The position numbers and the translations under genes were made by a program. Below, piece by piece: positions 34,640-42,440 of a DNA stretch of 64,000 nucleotides. The notes under the pieces were generated by a model. It worked only from the letters and a program-made list of their open reading frames with translations, did not search any database and had not been told where the DNA came from. The stretch comes from Actinoplanes auranticolor. GTDB taxonomy: Bacteria; Actinomycetota; Actinomycetes; Mycobacteriales; Micromonosporaceae. Location of the stretch: contig NZ_BOQL01000032.1 in NCBI RefSeq assembly GCF_018332655.1, forward strand, positions 62,001 to 126,000. The letters are read 5' to 3'. The first letter of the stretch is position 1. Every line of letters starts with the position of its first letter.

Positions 34640-35830
34640 CTACTCGAACGGCGTGAGCGTGATGCCGATCGCGGTCGGGTCACCGCTGTGCACCAGCGAC
34701 TCCTGGTTCGCCACGTCGTCGAAGGCGAACGCGTACGCCTTGCCGTCGACCATCTGCTCGTGGATCACCTTGTTGTACAGGTTGGTCGGCTCGTTGCGGT
34801 AGAACGTCGACGCGTCCGTGCTCGGCTCGACGGCCTGGGTGCCCAGGGTGGTCCGCTGCAGCGCCGCACACAGGCTGCGCGCGATCGGGCCGACGACCAG
34901 GTCGTTCGGGGCGCCGAGGTTGCCGTCGCAGCCCCACACGTGCGCGGTGGTGGGCTTGGTGAACGTCGCGACCTGCGCGCCGGTGGCGTCGGTGAAGGTC
35001 ATGACGTCGCCGCTGGTCCGGCCCTTGAAGATCTTGTCGGGCTGGTCGGCGAAGGGCTTCACGGTGAGGTCGGTGTTCTCGTACGCGGCCCAGGCCCGGT
35101 CGATGTAGGACGCCAGGTAGTTCGGGTCGAAGTCGCCGCCGTCGGCGCCCTTGCCGGGAGCCAGCACGCGCAGCACGGTGCCGTCGGCGCGGGTCCGGAC
35201 GAGACCGCTGAACGAGGCGTCGGCCTTCATGGCGTCGATGACGGCGTTGCGCCCGCCCGGCTTGAGCTGACCCGTGACCGCGGTCTTGCCGTCGGAGCCG
35301 GTGACGCTGACCGCGTGCGGCACGGCGAACATGTCGACCTGCGAGCTGTTCAGCCAGATGCCGGAGTCGTTGTAGGTGAACTCGCTCCAGTCGAACAGGA
35401 TGTCGCTGTTGGGGTCGCCGGCCGCCCACGGCGCGGGCTGCACGAGGCCGCCGTCCTGGCTGATCTTGAAGTCGAGCTTGTCGCCGAACGACATGTACAT
35501 CCGGCCGGAGAGCCCTTTGGGCACCGGGATGGTCTTGCTGGCGCCGTTGGCCGGGCCGGCGATCGACACGTCCGGCGCCGGCGCGGGCGGGTTGGCACCG
35601 CCGGTCCACGGGGTGAAGGTGCCGGCCTCGGTGACGTAGCCGAGCTTGCCGTCGCTGACGCCCAGCACGTAGAGGTGGGTGGCTTCGCCGCGGCCGGAGT
35701 TGTTGGTGACGGTGAGCGGGAGCAGGTCGGGGCCGGTGGCGGCCTGGGCGGTGGGGATCACCGCGACGGCGGCGGGGATGGCGACCGCCGCGACGACGAG
35801 CCCGAGGAGAGATCTGCGGTTGAGACGCAT
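34640..35830 (-). CDS. Secreted GH64 endo-beta-1,3-glucanase
   Basis: 396 residues. N-terminal signal with twin arginines (LNRRSLLGL), possibly Tat-type, cleaved after PTAQA near 30. The rest is one GH64 domain (laminaripentaose-producing beta-1,3-glucanase, thaumatin-like fold). Glu150 in DWSEF and Asp166 in SSQVDMF are 16 residues apart, the same spacing as the catalytic pair described for the Streptomyces matensis enzyme (Glu154/Asp170). It would release pentasaccharides from linear beta-1,3-glucan outside the cell. ATG 35830 preferred; GTG 35836 is two codons upstream. A perfect palindrome lies 141 bases upstream. Confidence 0.88.
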   Translation of the reverse strand: MRLNRRSLLGLVVAAVAIPAAVAVIPTAQAATGPDLLPLTVTNNSGRGEATHLYVLGVSDGKLGYVTEAGTFTPWTGGANPPAPAPDVSIAGPANGASKTIPVPKGLSGRMYMSFGDKLDFKISQDGGLVQPAPWAAGDPNSDILFDWSEFTYNDSGIWLNSSQVDMFAVPHAVSVTGSDGKTAVTGQLKPGGRNAVIDAMKADASFSGLVRTRADGTVLRVLAPGKGADGGDFDPNYLASYIDRAWAAYENTDLTVKPFADQPDKIFKGRTSGDVMTFTDATGAQVATFTKPTTAHVWGCDGNLGAPNDLVVGPIARSLCAALQRTTLGTQAVEPSTDASTFYRNEPTNLYNKVIHEQMVDGKAYAFAFDDVANQESLVHSGDPTAIGITLTPFE

Positions 35831-35970
35831 GAGCACCTAACTGTCGGCCCCCGGATGACACCGGCCCGGCGAGAGGACATCCGCGCGGGAGGGATCCGGC
35901 GTCGGCCGGGCCGCTTCGGGGGCGGACCAGGGAAGGGGGGTGCGTCCCGGCCATTACGCTCCGCTGTCGC

Positions 35971-35984
35971 TGAGAGCGCTCTCA
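35971..35984. promoter_or_regulatory. Palindromic operator between GH64 and CBM6 genes
   Basis: Perfect 14-bp palindrome TGAGAGCGCTCTCA in the 320-bp region between the divergent GH64 (start 35830) and CBM6 (start 36151) genes. It has the AGCGCT core of LacI-family sites, as in CebR/BglR-type operators of streptomycetes. The rest of this interval holds a TTTTCGAAAA palindrome near 36110-36119 and a TATCCT -10-like box (36136-36141) before the CBM6 gene; I see no gene in it. Confidence 0.65.
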
Positions 35985-36150
35985 CCGAGCTTGGTACGGC
36001 CTCCCGGAGATGTCAACCGGTGATCGCCGCCGATGTCCGCGCCGTTATCACAGCCCGCACCGCCCGGCACTTCGGGCTGTTACCGCAGCTCAGCGTCCAT
36101 GGTCGACACTTTTCGAAAAAGGCGGGCGGCTGCGTTATCCTGCTGAGCCG

Positions 36151-36810
36151 ATGACTACTCCAGCCTCCCCGCCGCCCGGCGTCTATCACTCCCGGTCGCG
36201 GGTCACCCGTACCCGGCTCGCGCTCGCCGCGGCCGGCTTGGCCCTCGTCCTGCTCGGCTACCTGATCGGGCGGCTGCAGGGAGGTCCGGACACCCCCGCC
36301 GCCGCCGTGGCCGCCCCGCCACCGGTGGCGTCGTCGCCCGCCGAGTCGGCCGCCCCGACGGCCGAGCCGTCACCGTCGGCGAGCGCCCCGGCGCCCGGCG
36401 GCATCGACGCCTACGCGGTGATCCAGGCCGAGACGGCCGCCGGGCAGCAGGGCACCCAGTTCCAGGAGACCGAGGACGAGGGCGGCGGGCAGAACATCGG
36501 CTGGATCAGCAACGGCGACTGGCTGCGCTTCGACGAGGTGGAGTTCGGCACCGAGCCGGCCACCGAGGTCGCCGTCCGGGTGGCCTCGGACGTGGACGAC
36601 GGCGGCGGCCGGATCGAGATCCGCCTGGACAGCCCCGCGAACGCGCCGGTCGGCTCCGTGCCGGTCGAGGACACCGGCGGCTGGCAGGAGTGGCAGTCCC
36701 GCAGCGCGGACATCGAGCCCACCACCGGACGGCACACCGTGTTCATCACTTTCGCCCGCGACGACGACGCCGAGTTCGTCAACCTGAACTCCTTCGCGTT
36801 CGTCCACTGA
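36151..36810 (+). CDS. Membrane-anchored CBM6 carbohydrate-binding protein
   Basis: 219 residues. Basic N-terminus (SRSRVTRTR), one transmembrane segment (about 24-44), a Pro/Ala/Ser linker (50-87) and a CBM6-type beta-sandwich (about 90-219) starting AYAVIQAETAAGQQG, with WISNGDWLRFDEVEFG and a late FVNLNSFAF, all typical of CBM6. No catalytic domain. CBM6 modules bind beta-glucans or xylans; paired with GH64 across a shared operator, a beta-1,3-glucan ligand is likely. It would hold polysaccharide at the cell surface or sense it. TATCCT nine bases before ATG. Confidence 0.78.
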   Translation: MTTPASPPPGVYHSRSRVTRTRLALAAAGLALVLLGYLIGRLQGGPDTPAAAVAAPPPVASSPAESAAPTAEPSPSASAPAPGGIDAYAVIQAETAAGQQGTQFQETEDEGGGQNIGWISNGDWLRFDEVEFGTEPATEVAVRVASDVDDGGGRIEIRLDSPANAPVGSVPVEDTGGWQEWQSRSADIEPTTGRHTVFITFARDDDAEFVNLNSFAFVH

Positions 36811-36814
36811 CGCG

Positions 36815-36850
36815 CCGGGGCCGCGCACCTCGATCGGTACGCGGCCCCGG
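36815..36850. terminator. Bidirectional terminator
   Basis: Perfect 11-bp stem CCGGGGCCGCG/CGCGGCCCCGG (36815-36825 with 36840-36850), between the convergent CBM6 and Hsp20 genes. Confidence 0.75.
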
Positions 36851-36866
36851 GAGAAACACCCGACCG

Positions 36867-37253
36867 TCAGGCGGCGGCAACCTCGAACTTGCGCGGCTTG
36901 GCCTTCTCGGTCACCGGGATGCTCAGGGTCAGCACGCCGTTGTCGTAGCGGGCATCGAGCCGGTCGGTGTCCAGCGAGTCGGACAGGAAGACCTGCCGGC
37001 TGACCGGACCCATCGGGCGCTCGGCCACGACGTACTGCACGCCGTCACGCTCGGCGCGCTTGCGCTGGGCGCGGACGGTGAGCACCTTGCGGTCGACGGT
37101 GATGTCGATCCCGGCCGGGTCGACGCCGGGCAGGTCGATGTCGATGAAGAACGAGTCACCCTCGCGGTAGGCGTCCAGGCGGGCACCGGCGCTACGGGTG
37201 GCGGAGTCGAAGACGCGGGTGGTCAGGCGGTCGAAATCGGTACGCAGCACCAT
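36867..37253 (-). CDS. Hsp20/alpha-crystallin small heat-shock protein
   Basis: 128 residues. Alpha-crystallin domain (about 25-120): YREGDSFFIDIDLPGVDPAGIDITV, KVLTVRAQR, and the conserved late YDNGVLTLSIPV. Short C-terminal tail (KPRKFEVAAA). An ATP-independent holdase that binds unfolding proteins under heat or oxidative stress. GGAGG precedes the ATG. A HAIR-type inverted repeat 22 bases upstream of the start suggests control by HspR. Confidence 0.9.
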   Translation of the reverse strand: MVLRTDFDRLTTRVFDSATRSAGARLDAYREGDSFFIDIDLPGVDPAGIDITVDRKVLTVRAQRKRAERDGVQYVVAERPMGPVSRQVFLSDSLDTDRLDARYDNGVLTLSIPVTEKAKPRKFEVAAA

Positions 37254-37274
37254 GGGGATTCCTCCGGTTCAAGA

Positions 37275-37293
37275 TTGAGCGTGTTGCACTCAA
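37275..37293 (-). promoter_or_regulatory. HAIR-type element (HspR operator) before hsp20
   Basis: TTGAG-N9-CTCAA (37275-37279 and 37289-37293). This matches the core of the HspR-associated inverted repeat CTTGAGT-N7-ACTCAAG known from actinobacterial heat-shock genes; the outermost C/G and the inner T/A positions deviate in part. Confidence 0.65.
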
Positions 37294-37349
37294 CCTTCAT
37301 AACCGGGGTGCCCCCCTGGTACTTCCTGGAAGGCCCGTGAGCTGCGACA

Positions 37350-37766
37350 CTAGGCCAGCCGGAAGTCGGCGAAGTCGAAACCCGGCGACACCACGCAGCT
37401 CACCAGCACGGGCTCCGAGCCGGCCGGATACGCGCTCTGCCACACCCCGGCCGGCACCAGCGCCTGCGGGTTCTCGGCAGTGAGCACAACCGTCTCGCCA
37501 CCCTCGACCGGGTCGGGACCGGCACCGCCGTAGCGCAGCTCCAGCGAGCCCGAGTGCAGGAACCACAGCTCGTCGGAGGCCACCACGTGCCAGGCGGAGA
37601 ACTCGCCGGGCTGGAGCAGGAAGTAGATGCCGGTGGCGGCGGCGCGCGGGCCCGCGTACCCGTCGGGCCTGATGGTGACCGCGGACCGGAAGGTCTCGCG
37701 GTACCAGCCACCCTCGGGGTGGGGTTGCAGATCGAGCTTCTCGGCCAGCGGGGGTCGGGTCGTCAT
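37350..37766 (-). CDS. Cupin (DUF985) family protein
   Basis: 138 residues, cupin_5/DUF985: starts LAEKLDLQPHPEGGWYRETFRS, continues TGIYFLLQPGEFSAWHVVASDELWFLHSG, and ends VVSPGFDFADFRL. Single-domain cupin beta-barrel, often metal-binding; His in FSAWHVV and the Glu in DELW are the likely ligands. Plant and bacterial relatives are annotated only by fold, so the reaction is unknown. ATG 37766 or the in-frame ATG 37775. It is divergent from dinB with 53 bp between. Confidence 0.8.
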   Translation of the reverse strand: MTTRPPLAEKLDLQPHPEGGWYRETFRSAVTIRPDGYAGPRAAATGIYFLLQPGEFSAWHVVASDELWFLHSGSLELRYGGAGPDPVEGGETVVLTAENPQALVPAGVWQSAYPAGSEPVLVSCVVSPGFDFADFRLA

Positions 37767-37793
37767 GCCCCCCATCCTCGCGCGTCGCCGTAT

Positions 37794-37809
37794 TCGAACA
37801 TGTGTGCGA
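37794..37809 (+). promoter_or_regulatory. LexA (SOS) box before dinB
   Basis: TCGAACATGTGTGCGA matches the actinobacterial SOS box TCGAAC-N4-GTTCGA with one mismatch in the right arm. A GAAGAT hexamer begins inside it, six bases before the GTG start, so LexA binding would block the promoter. Confidence 0.7.
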
Positions 37810-37819
37810 AGATGACGCG

Positions 37820-39010
37820 GTGTCCGACCAGGCGACCATCCTGCACGCCGACCTCGACTCGTTCTACGCGTCGGTCGAGCAGCGGGACGACCGCGCCCTG
37901 CGGGGCCGCCCGGTCCTGGTCGGCGGCGGCGTCGTGCTCGCGGCGAGCTACGAGGCCAAGGCGTACGGCGTCCGCACGCCGATGGGCATCGCCCAGGCCC
38001 GCGCGTTGTGCCCGCACGCCCTCGTGGTGCCGCCGCGCATGTCGGCGTATTCGGCGGCCAGCAAGGCCGTCTTCGAGGTCTTCCGCGATACCACCCCGAT
38101 CGTCGAGGGCATCTCCATCGACGAGGCGTTCCTCGAGGTCGGTGGGCTGCACCGGATCAGCGGCACCCCGGCCGGCATCGCCGCCCGGCTGCGCGCCGAG
38201 GTCCGCGAGCGGGTCGGCCTGCCGATCACCGTCGGCGTGGCCCGCACGAAGTTCCTGGCCAAGGTGGCCAGCGCCGTCGGCAAGCCGGACGGCCTGCTCG
38301 TGGTGCCGCCCGGCGAGGAGCTCGCGTTCCTGCACCCGCTGCCGATCGAACGCCTCTGGGGCGTCGGCCCGGTCACCGCGGGCAAGCTGCGCGAGCACCG
38401 CATCCTGACCGTCGGGCACGTGGCCCGCATCGGCGAGGCCGCCCTGGTCACCATGATCGGCGCGCACGCCGGCCGGCACCTGCACGCGCTCTCCCACAAC
38501 CGCGACCCCCGCCGGGTCCGCACCGGCCACCGGCGCGGCTCGATCGGCTCGCAGTGCGCGCTGGGCCGCCGGCCACGCCCGTTCGAGGAGATCGACGCGA
38601 CGCTGGCGGCCCTGGTCGACCGAGTCACCCGCCGGATGCGCTCGGCCCACCGGGCCGGGCGCACGATCACGCTGCGGCTGCGCTTCGGCGACTTCACCCG
38701 GGCCACCCGCTCGCGCAGCCTGCTCAAGGCGACCATGCAGACCAGCGCCATCCTCACCACCGCCCGCCAGCTGCTGACCGAGGCCCGGCCGCTGATCGAC
38801 GAGCGCGGCCTGACCCTGGTCGGCGTGGCGGTGGGCAACCTGGACAGCGACGGCGCGGTGCAGCTGGAGCTGCCGTTCGACGTACCGGTGGCGGACAGCC
38901 TGGACAGCGCGCTGGACGCGGTCCGGGACAGGTTCGGCTCGTCCTCGGTGACCCGGGCGGCCTCCCTGGGCCGCGACCTCAACCCGTCCGTGCCGATCCT
39001 GCCCGACTGA
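37820..39010 (+). CDS. dinB: DNA polymerase IV (Y-family, translesion)
   Basis: 396 residues from GTG 37820. Palm domain with catalytic Asp11 (HADLDSFYASVE) and Asp101-Glu102 (SIDEAFLE); steric YEAKAYGVR motif; thumb with helix-hairpin-helix (LWGVGPVTAGKLREH); little-finger domain (about 240-345). The C-terminus (VQLELPFD) resembles a beta-clamp-binding tail. It copies damaged DNA with low fidelity. The in-frame GTG at 37802 lies inside the LexA box, so the later GTG, before the conserved VSDQATILHADLD, is preferred. Confidence 0.92.
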   Translation: MSDQATILHADLDSFYASVEQRDDRALRGRPVLVGGGVVLAASYEAKAYGVRTPMGIAQARALCPHALVVPPRMSAYSAASKAVFEVFRDTTPIVEGISIDEAFLEVGGLHRISGTPAGIAARLRAEVRERVGLPITVGVARTKFLAKVASAVGKPDGLLVVPPGEELAFLHPLPIERLWGVGPVTAGKLREHRILTVGHVARIGEAALVTMIGAHAGRHLHALSHNRDPRRVRTGHRRGSIGSQCALGRRPRPFEEIDATLAALVDRVTRRMRSAHRAGRTITLRLRFGDFTRATRSRSLLKATMQTSAILTTARQLLTEARPLIDERGLTLVGVAVGNLDSDGAVQLELPFDVPVADSLDSALDAVRDRFGSSSVTRAASLGRDLNPSVPILPD

Positions 39011-39015
39011 CCCCC

Positions 39016-40251
39016 TCAGAGACCGAGCTGCGCGCGGCCCGTCGGGCTGAGCTCGTCGGCGGTCGGCCGGCCCGCCCAGTCGGCCTCGTAGTCCTCGGCC
39101 GCGAAGTCGCTCGGGCTGACGCCCCGGAGGAACGCCTGGCCGCACTCGGCTGCGTAGGCGGCGTTCTTCTCGCAGTACGGGCTGGCCGGGATGTACATGA
39201 CGTTGCCCCAGCCCTGCTGGTCCCGCACCGCGCCGACGGAGTGGATCATGTCGCCGTGCCACCAGACCGTGTCGCCCGGCTCGACCGCGGGGATCGGCGT
39301 CAGCGCGGGCATCAGCGCCGGGTGCCAGCGCTCGCTGATCGGCAGCGCCTGGCCGTTGGCCGCACCGCACAGGTCGTCGTCGGCCACGTCGTCCTGCAGA
39401 GCCCGCAGCAGCAGGTAGGCCATCGCCGAGGGGATCGGCACGACGTGCAGCACACCCTCGGTCGGCGCCATGTCGGACAGCGCGGTCCAGCCCTGGAACG
39501 TCCGGAACGCCGAGCACATCACCGTGGAATCGAACTCGTGCACCTCGGTGCGGTAGGCCCCGTCCCACGGGTCGTACGCCTCGGGGTTGCCGGTGAAGAC
39601 GTGCCGGAAGACGTTCTGGTATGCCGGGAGCAGCCACCGCTCGATCGAGCCGGAGTCGGTGTGCGCGGACAGCCCGGCCGAATCGGTGCCGGGCTCGCGG
39701 CGCCGGACCCGGTCCGGGTACGCCGTGTCGCGGGTCGGGTCGAACCAGACCCGGCCCTCGGACTCGTGCTTCCAGAAGGAGTTGAGGAAGCCGCGCACGG
39801 CGACCATGTTCTCGTCCTGGCGGGCCTCCATCTGCGGGCGCGACCAGTAGATGGGGAAGATCGACGGCTTGCTCGCCGACAGCCCGCCGAAGATGCCGTC
39901 GTCGAGGTAGCGGTACTTGCCGGCGAAGTCGTTGCGGTCCAGGTAGGACACCAGCTCGGCGTCCCAGCCCTCGGCCCGGTCGCGGCCGAAGGTGCCCTTG
40001 ACCACGGCGCAGCCGCGGCGGCGTACCGCCTCGACGAGCTCGGCCGGCACCGTGCCGGCGGCGATGTCGGCGAACTGCACGACCGGCCAGACCTGCTCGC
40101 CGCGCTCGCGCTGCGCGACCACCTCGGCGACCTCGGCCCGCACCGCGGCCTCGGCCCGCGCGAAGGCGCCGGTGACGTCGCCGACCCGCTTGCGCAGCTC
40201 GGCCTTGGTCTCACGGATGGCGCGGGGGATGTCGTCCGGGGCGGTGTGCAT
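39016..40251 (-). CDS. DUF1479 (YbiU-type) protein
   Basis: 411 residues. DUF1479 family: PVVQFADIAAGTVPAELVEAVRRRGCAVVKG (read in parts), GLSASKPSIFPIYWSRPQ, HTDSGSIERWLLPAYQNVF and TVWWHGDMIHSVGAV. The HxD (HTDSG) and the distal His (MIHSV) fit a 2-His-1-carboxylate iron site, so it is probably a 2-oxoglutarate/Fe(II)-dependent oxygenase of the YbiU type with unknown substrate. ATG 40251 has GGAGG five bases upstream. It converges on dinB (5-base gap) and diverges from a ROK regulator. Confidence 0.82.
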   Translation of the reverse strand: MHTAPDDIPRAIRETKAELRKRVGDVTGAFARAEAAVRAEVAEVVAQRERGEQVWPVVQFADIAAGTVPAELVEAVRRRGCAVVKGTFGRDRAEGWDAELVSYLDRNDFAGKYRYLDDGIFGGLSASKPSIFPIYWSRPQMEARQDENMVAVRGFLNSFWKHESEGRVWFDPTRDTAYPDRVRRREPGTDSAGLSAHTDSGSIERWLLPAYQNVFRHVFTGNPEAYDPWDGAYRTEVHEFDSTVMCSAFRTFQGWTALSDMAPTEGVLHVVPIPSAMAYLLLRALQDDVADDDLCGAANGQALPISERWHPALMPALTPIPAVEPGDTVWWHGDMIHSVGAVRDQQGWGNVMYIPASPYCEKNAAYAAECGQAFLRGVSPSDFAAEDYEADWAGRPTADELSPTGRAQLGL

Positions 40252-40266
40252 CGCTGCCTCCATTTG

Positions 40267-40298
40267 ATTAGGTCACCTTACTAGAACCTTGTCCTAAT
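40267..40298. promoter_or_regulatory. Inverted repeat between DUF1479 and ROK genes
   Basis: ATTAGG (40267-40272) and CCTAAT (40293-40298) with a 20-base spacer, in the 83-bp AT-richer divergent promoter region. A candidate operator for the ROK protein. Confidence 0.5.
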
Positions 40299-40334
40299 GT
40301 AGGAGATCCCACCCGAAGATCACAAGAGGTGACG

Positions 40335-41441
40335 GTGAACGACGTCAGCCGGGCACTGCCGCAGACGGTGCTCCGTGCTGCCACGGACCGGCGCCTGCTC
40401 GACGAGACGATCCGCCAGGGCCGCACCACCCGGGCCGAGCTGGCCGACATGACGGGCTACTCCCGGCCCACCGTCTCCGAGGCCGTCCGGCGCCTGGTCG
40501 AGGGTGGTCTGCTCGACGCCACCGGCCTCAAGGAGACCGGCCGCCGCGGACGCATCGGCACCTTCTACGAGCTCGGTGCGCGGGCCGGCTGGGTGCTGGC
40601 GGTGGAGCTGGACCAGTCCGGCGTCCGGGCCCGGGCCGCCGACCTGGCCGGCCGCACCCTGGACGAGCACCGGCGCCCGGCCGGCGCCCCCGGCGACGTG
40701 GACGCGCTGGTCGCCAACCTGCGGGCCGCCGTCGGCGCCTTCCCCGGCGGGCCCGGCCCGCTGCGGGCCGTCGGCATCTCCATCGCGAACCCGGTGCACC
40801 CGGTCACCCACGAGGTGGTCCCGCTGGCCGGCACGCCGTTCCCCGAGGGCCTGCTCAGCCCGGCCGAGCTGATCGGCGATCTGGTCCCGGCCCCGATCCT
40901 GGTCGACAACGACGTCAACCTGGCCGCGCTGGCGGAGCACCGCGCGGGCCGGGCGGTGGGTGAGGCCAGCTTCGCGTACGTCTACGTCGGCGCCGGGCTC
41001 GGCGTCGGGCTCTACATCGGTGACCAGCTCATCCGCGGCGCGCACGGGCTGGCCGGTGAGATCGGCTACCTGCCGGGCGCCGGAGCTCCGACGATCGCCG
41101 CTGATCTGGCCGCGGGTGGGCTCGGCCGCTCGGACGCCCCGTCCAACGACGTGGCGGCGGCGCTGGAGCTGCTCGATCGCGGCGACGAGCCGGCGTTGCG
41201 GGTGCTGGCGGCGGCGGTGGCCCGGGCGATCATCTCGGTGGCGGCGGTGGTGGATCCGGCACTGGTGCTGCTGGGAGGGCCGGTGGGGACGCACCCGGCG
41301 CTGCTGCCGCGGGTGCGGGCGGCGATCTCGTTCCCGGGACCGACGCGGGTCGAGCACGGGACTCTGGGCACGGAGGCGGCGCTGCACGGGGCGTTGCAGT
41401 TGGCGCTGGAGCACGCCCGGGCGGCGGCGGTCGCCGTCTGA
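40335..41441 (+). CDS. ROK family transcriptional regulator
   Basis: 368 residues from GTG 40335 (AGAGG five bases upstream; GTG 40329 is also possible). N-terminal winged helix-turn-helix (about 18-70; TTRAELADMTGYSRPTVSEAVRRLVEGGLL) and ROK sugar-kinase-like domain (80-365): ILVDNDVNLAALAEHRAG and GAGLGVGLYIGDQLIRGAHGLAGEIGYLPG. The CxCGxxGC zinc site of ROK kinases is missing (it reads LPGAGAPTIAADL), as in some regulators. Probably controls the divergent DUF1479 gene in response to a sugar or derivative. Confidence 0.85.
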   Translation: MNDVSRALPQTVLRAATDRRLLDETIRQGRTTRAELADMTGYSRPTVSEAVRRLVEGGLLDATGLKETGRRGRIGTFYELGARAGWVLAVELDQSGVRARAADLAGRTLDEHRRPAGAPGDVDALVANLRAAVGAFPGGPGPLRAVGISIANPVHPVTHEVVPLAGTPFPEGLLSPAELIGDLVPAPILVDNDVNLAALAEHRAGRAVGEASFAYVYVGAGLGVGLYIGDQLIRGAHGLAGEIGYLPGAGAPTIAADLAAGGLGRSDAPSNDVAAALELLDRGDEPALRVLAAAVARAIISVAAVVDPALVLLGGPVGTHPALLPRVRAAISFPGPTRVEHGTLGTEAALHGALQLALEHARAAAVAV

Positions 41442-41481
41442 CCGGCGGGCCACCTCGGCCGTCGTCGTCCCCGGCTTCCGA

Positions 41482-41601
41482 TTTCCCGGCGTGCGACTTC
41501 CCGGCGTCCGGCTTCCCGGCGTGCTGCTTCTCGGCGTCCGGCTTCCCGGCGTCCGGCTTCCCGGCGTGCTGCTTCTCGGCGTCTGGCTTTCCGGCGTTCG
41601 A
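41482..41601. repeat. Eight tandem 15-bp repeats upstream of cobF
   Basis: Eight units with consensus CTTCCCGGCGTCCGG, falling into a 45-bp super-unit of three (variants ending CCGG, GCTG and a CTTCTC unit) repeated twice. It starts 40 bases after the ROK stop codon and ends about 65 bases before the cobF -10 box. It would read as five-residue repeats in several frames, but no frame has a supported start, so I treat it as non-coding. Confidence 0.8.
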
Positions 41602-41678
41602 CTCGCTCCGGGCCGGCTTGCGGCCTTCGGCGTGGGCCTGCGGTCGGCGCGTCGGTGGCGTGCGGCAGACTGCTGGGC

Positions 41679-42440
41679 GTGCGGAAGATCTACGTCATCG
41701 GGATCGGCGCGGGCGACCCCGACCACCTGACCCTGCAGGCAGCCAAGGCGATCGGCCGGACCGACGTGTTCTTCCTGCTCGACAAGGGCGACACCAAGGA
41801 GAGCCTGATCGAGCTCCGGCGCCGGATGCTGAAGGCGTACGCCCGCCCCAGCCGGCGCATCGCCGAGGGCCGCGACCCCGACCGGGACCGCACCCCCGCC
41901 GACTACGAGGGCACGATCGCGAACTGGCGGCACCGCCGTTCCGAGGTGACCGAGGCGCTCATCCGCGAGCACCTGCTCGACGAGGAGACCGGCGCGTTCC
42001 TGGTCTGGGGTGACCCGTCGCTCTACGACTCGACGATCAGCATCCTGGACGAGATCCTGGCCCGCGGCGAGACCACGTTCACCTACGAGGTCATCCCCGG
42101 CGTCAGCAGTGTCTCGACGCTGGCGGCCAAGCACCGGATCGGGCTGAACCGGGTCGGCCGCCCGTTCCAGGTGACCACCGGCCGGCGGCTGGCCGAGCAG
42201 TGGCCGGCCGACGTCGACGACGTGATCGTGATGCTGGACGCGCACCAGACGTTCGGCGGGGTGGACGCCGAGGGCGTGGACATCTACTGGGGTGCGTACC
42301 TCGGCACCGAGGACGAGCTGCTGATCTCTGGCCCGCTGGCCGAGGTGAGCGACGAGATCCGCCGGGTCCGCGCCGAGGCCCGCGAGCGGCACGGCTGGAT
42401 CATGGACACGTACCTGCTGCGCCGCCGCGACGCCGGTTAG
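41679..42440 (+). CDS. cobF: Precorrin-6A synthase (deacetylating), CobF
   Basis: 253 residues, tetrapyrrole methylase fold. N-terminal IYVIGIGAGDPDHLTLQA with the GxGxGD SAM site, LVWGDPSLYD and VIPGVSSVSTLAA. CobF methylates C-1 of precorrin-5 using SAM and releases the acetyl fragment as acetate, a step specific to the aerobic cobalamin route. GTG 41679 is preceded by CAGACT and seven bases, a leaderless promoter. It is separated from the other cob genes by the convergent RibD-type gene, with which it overlaps by four bases. Confidence 0.9.
   Translation: MRKIYVIGIGAGDPDHLTLQAAKAIGRTDVFFLLDKGDTKESLIELRRRMLKAYARPSRRIAEGRDPDRDRTPADYEGTIANWRHRRSEVTEALIREHLLDEETGAFLVWGDPSLYDSTISILDEILARGETTFTYEVIPGVSSVSTLAAKHRIGLNRVGRPFQVTTGRRLAEQWPADVDDVIVMLDAHQTFGGVDAEGVDIYWGAYLGTEDELLISGPLAEVSDEIRRVRAEARERHGWIMDTYLLRRRDAG

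Noticed and set aside
41461..41640. The 15-bp repeats read as a coding pentapeptide repeat (RLPGV or its antisense)
   Set aside because: No start or ribosome site in any frame, and the frames run from shadows of neighbouring genes.
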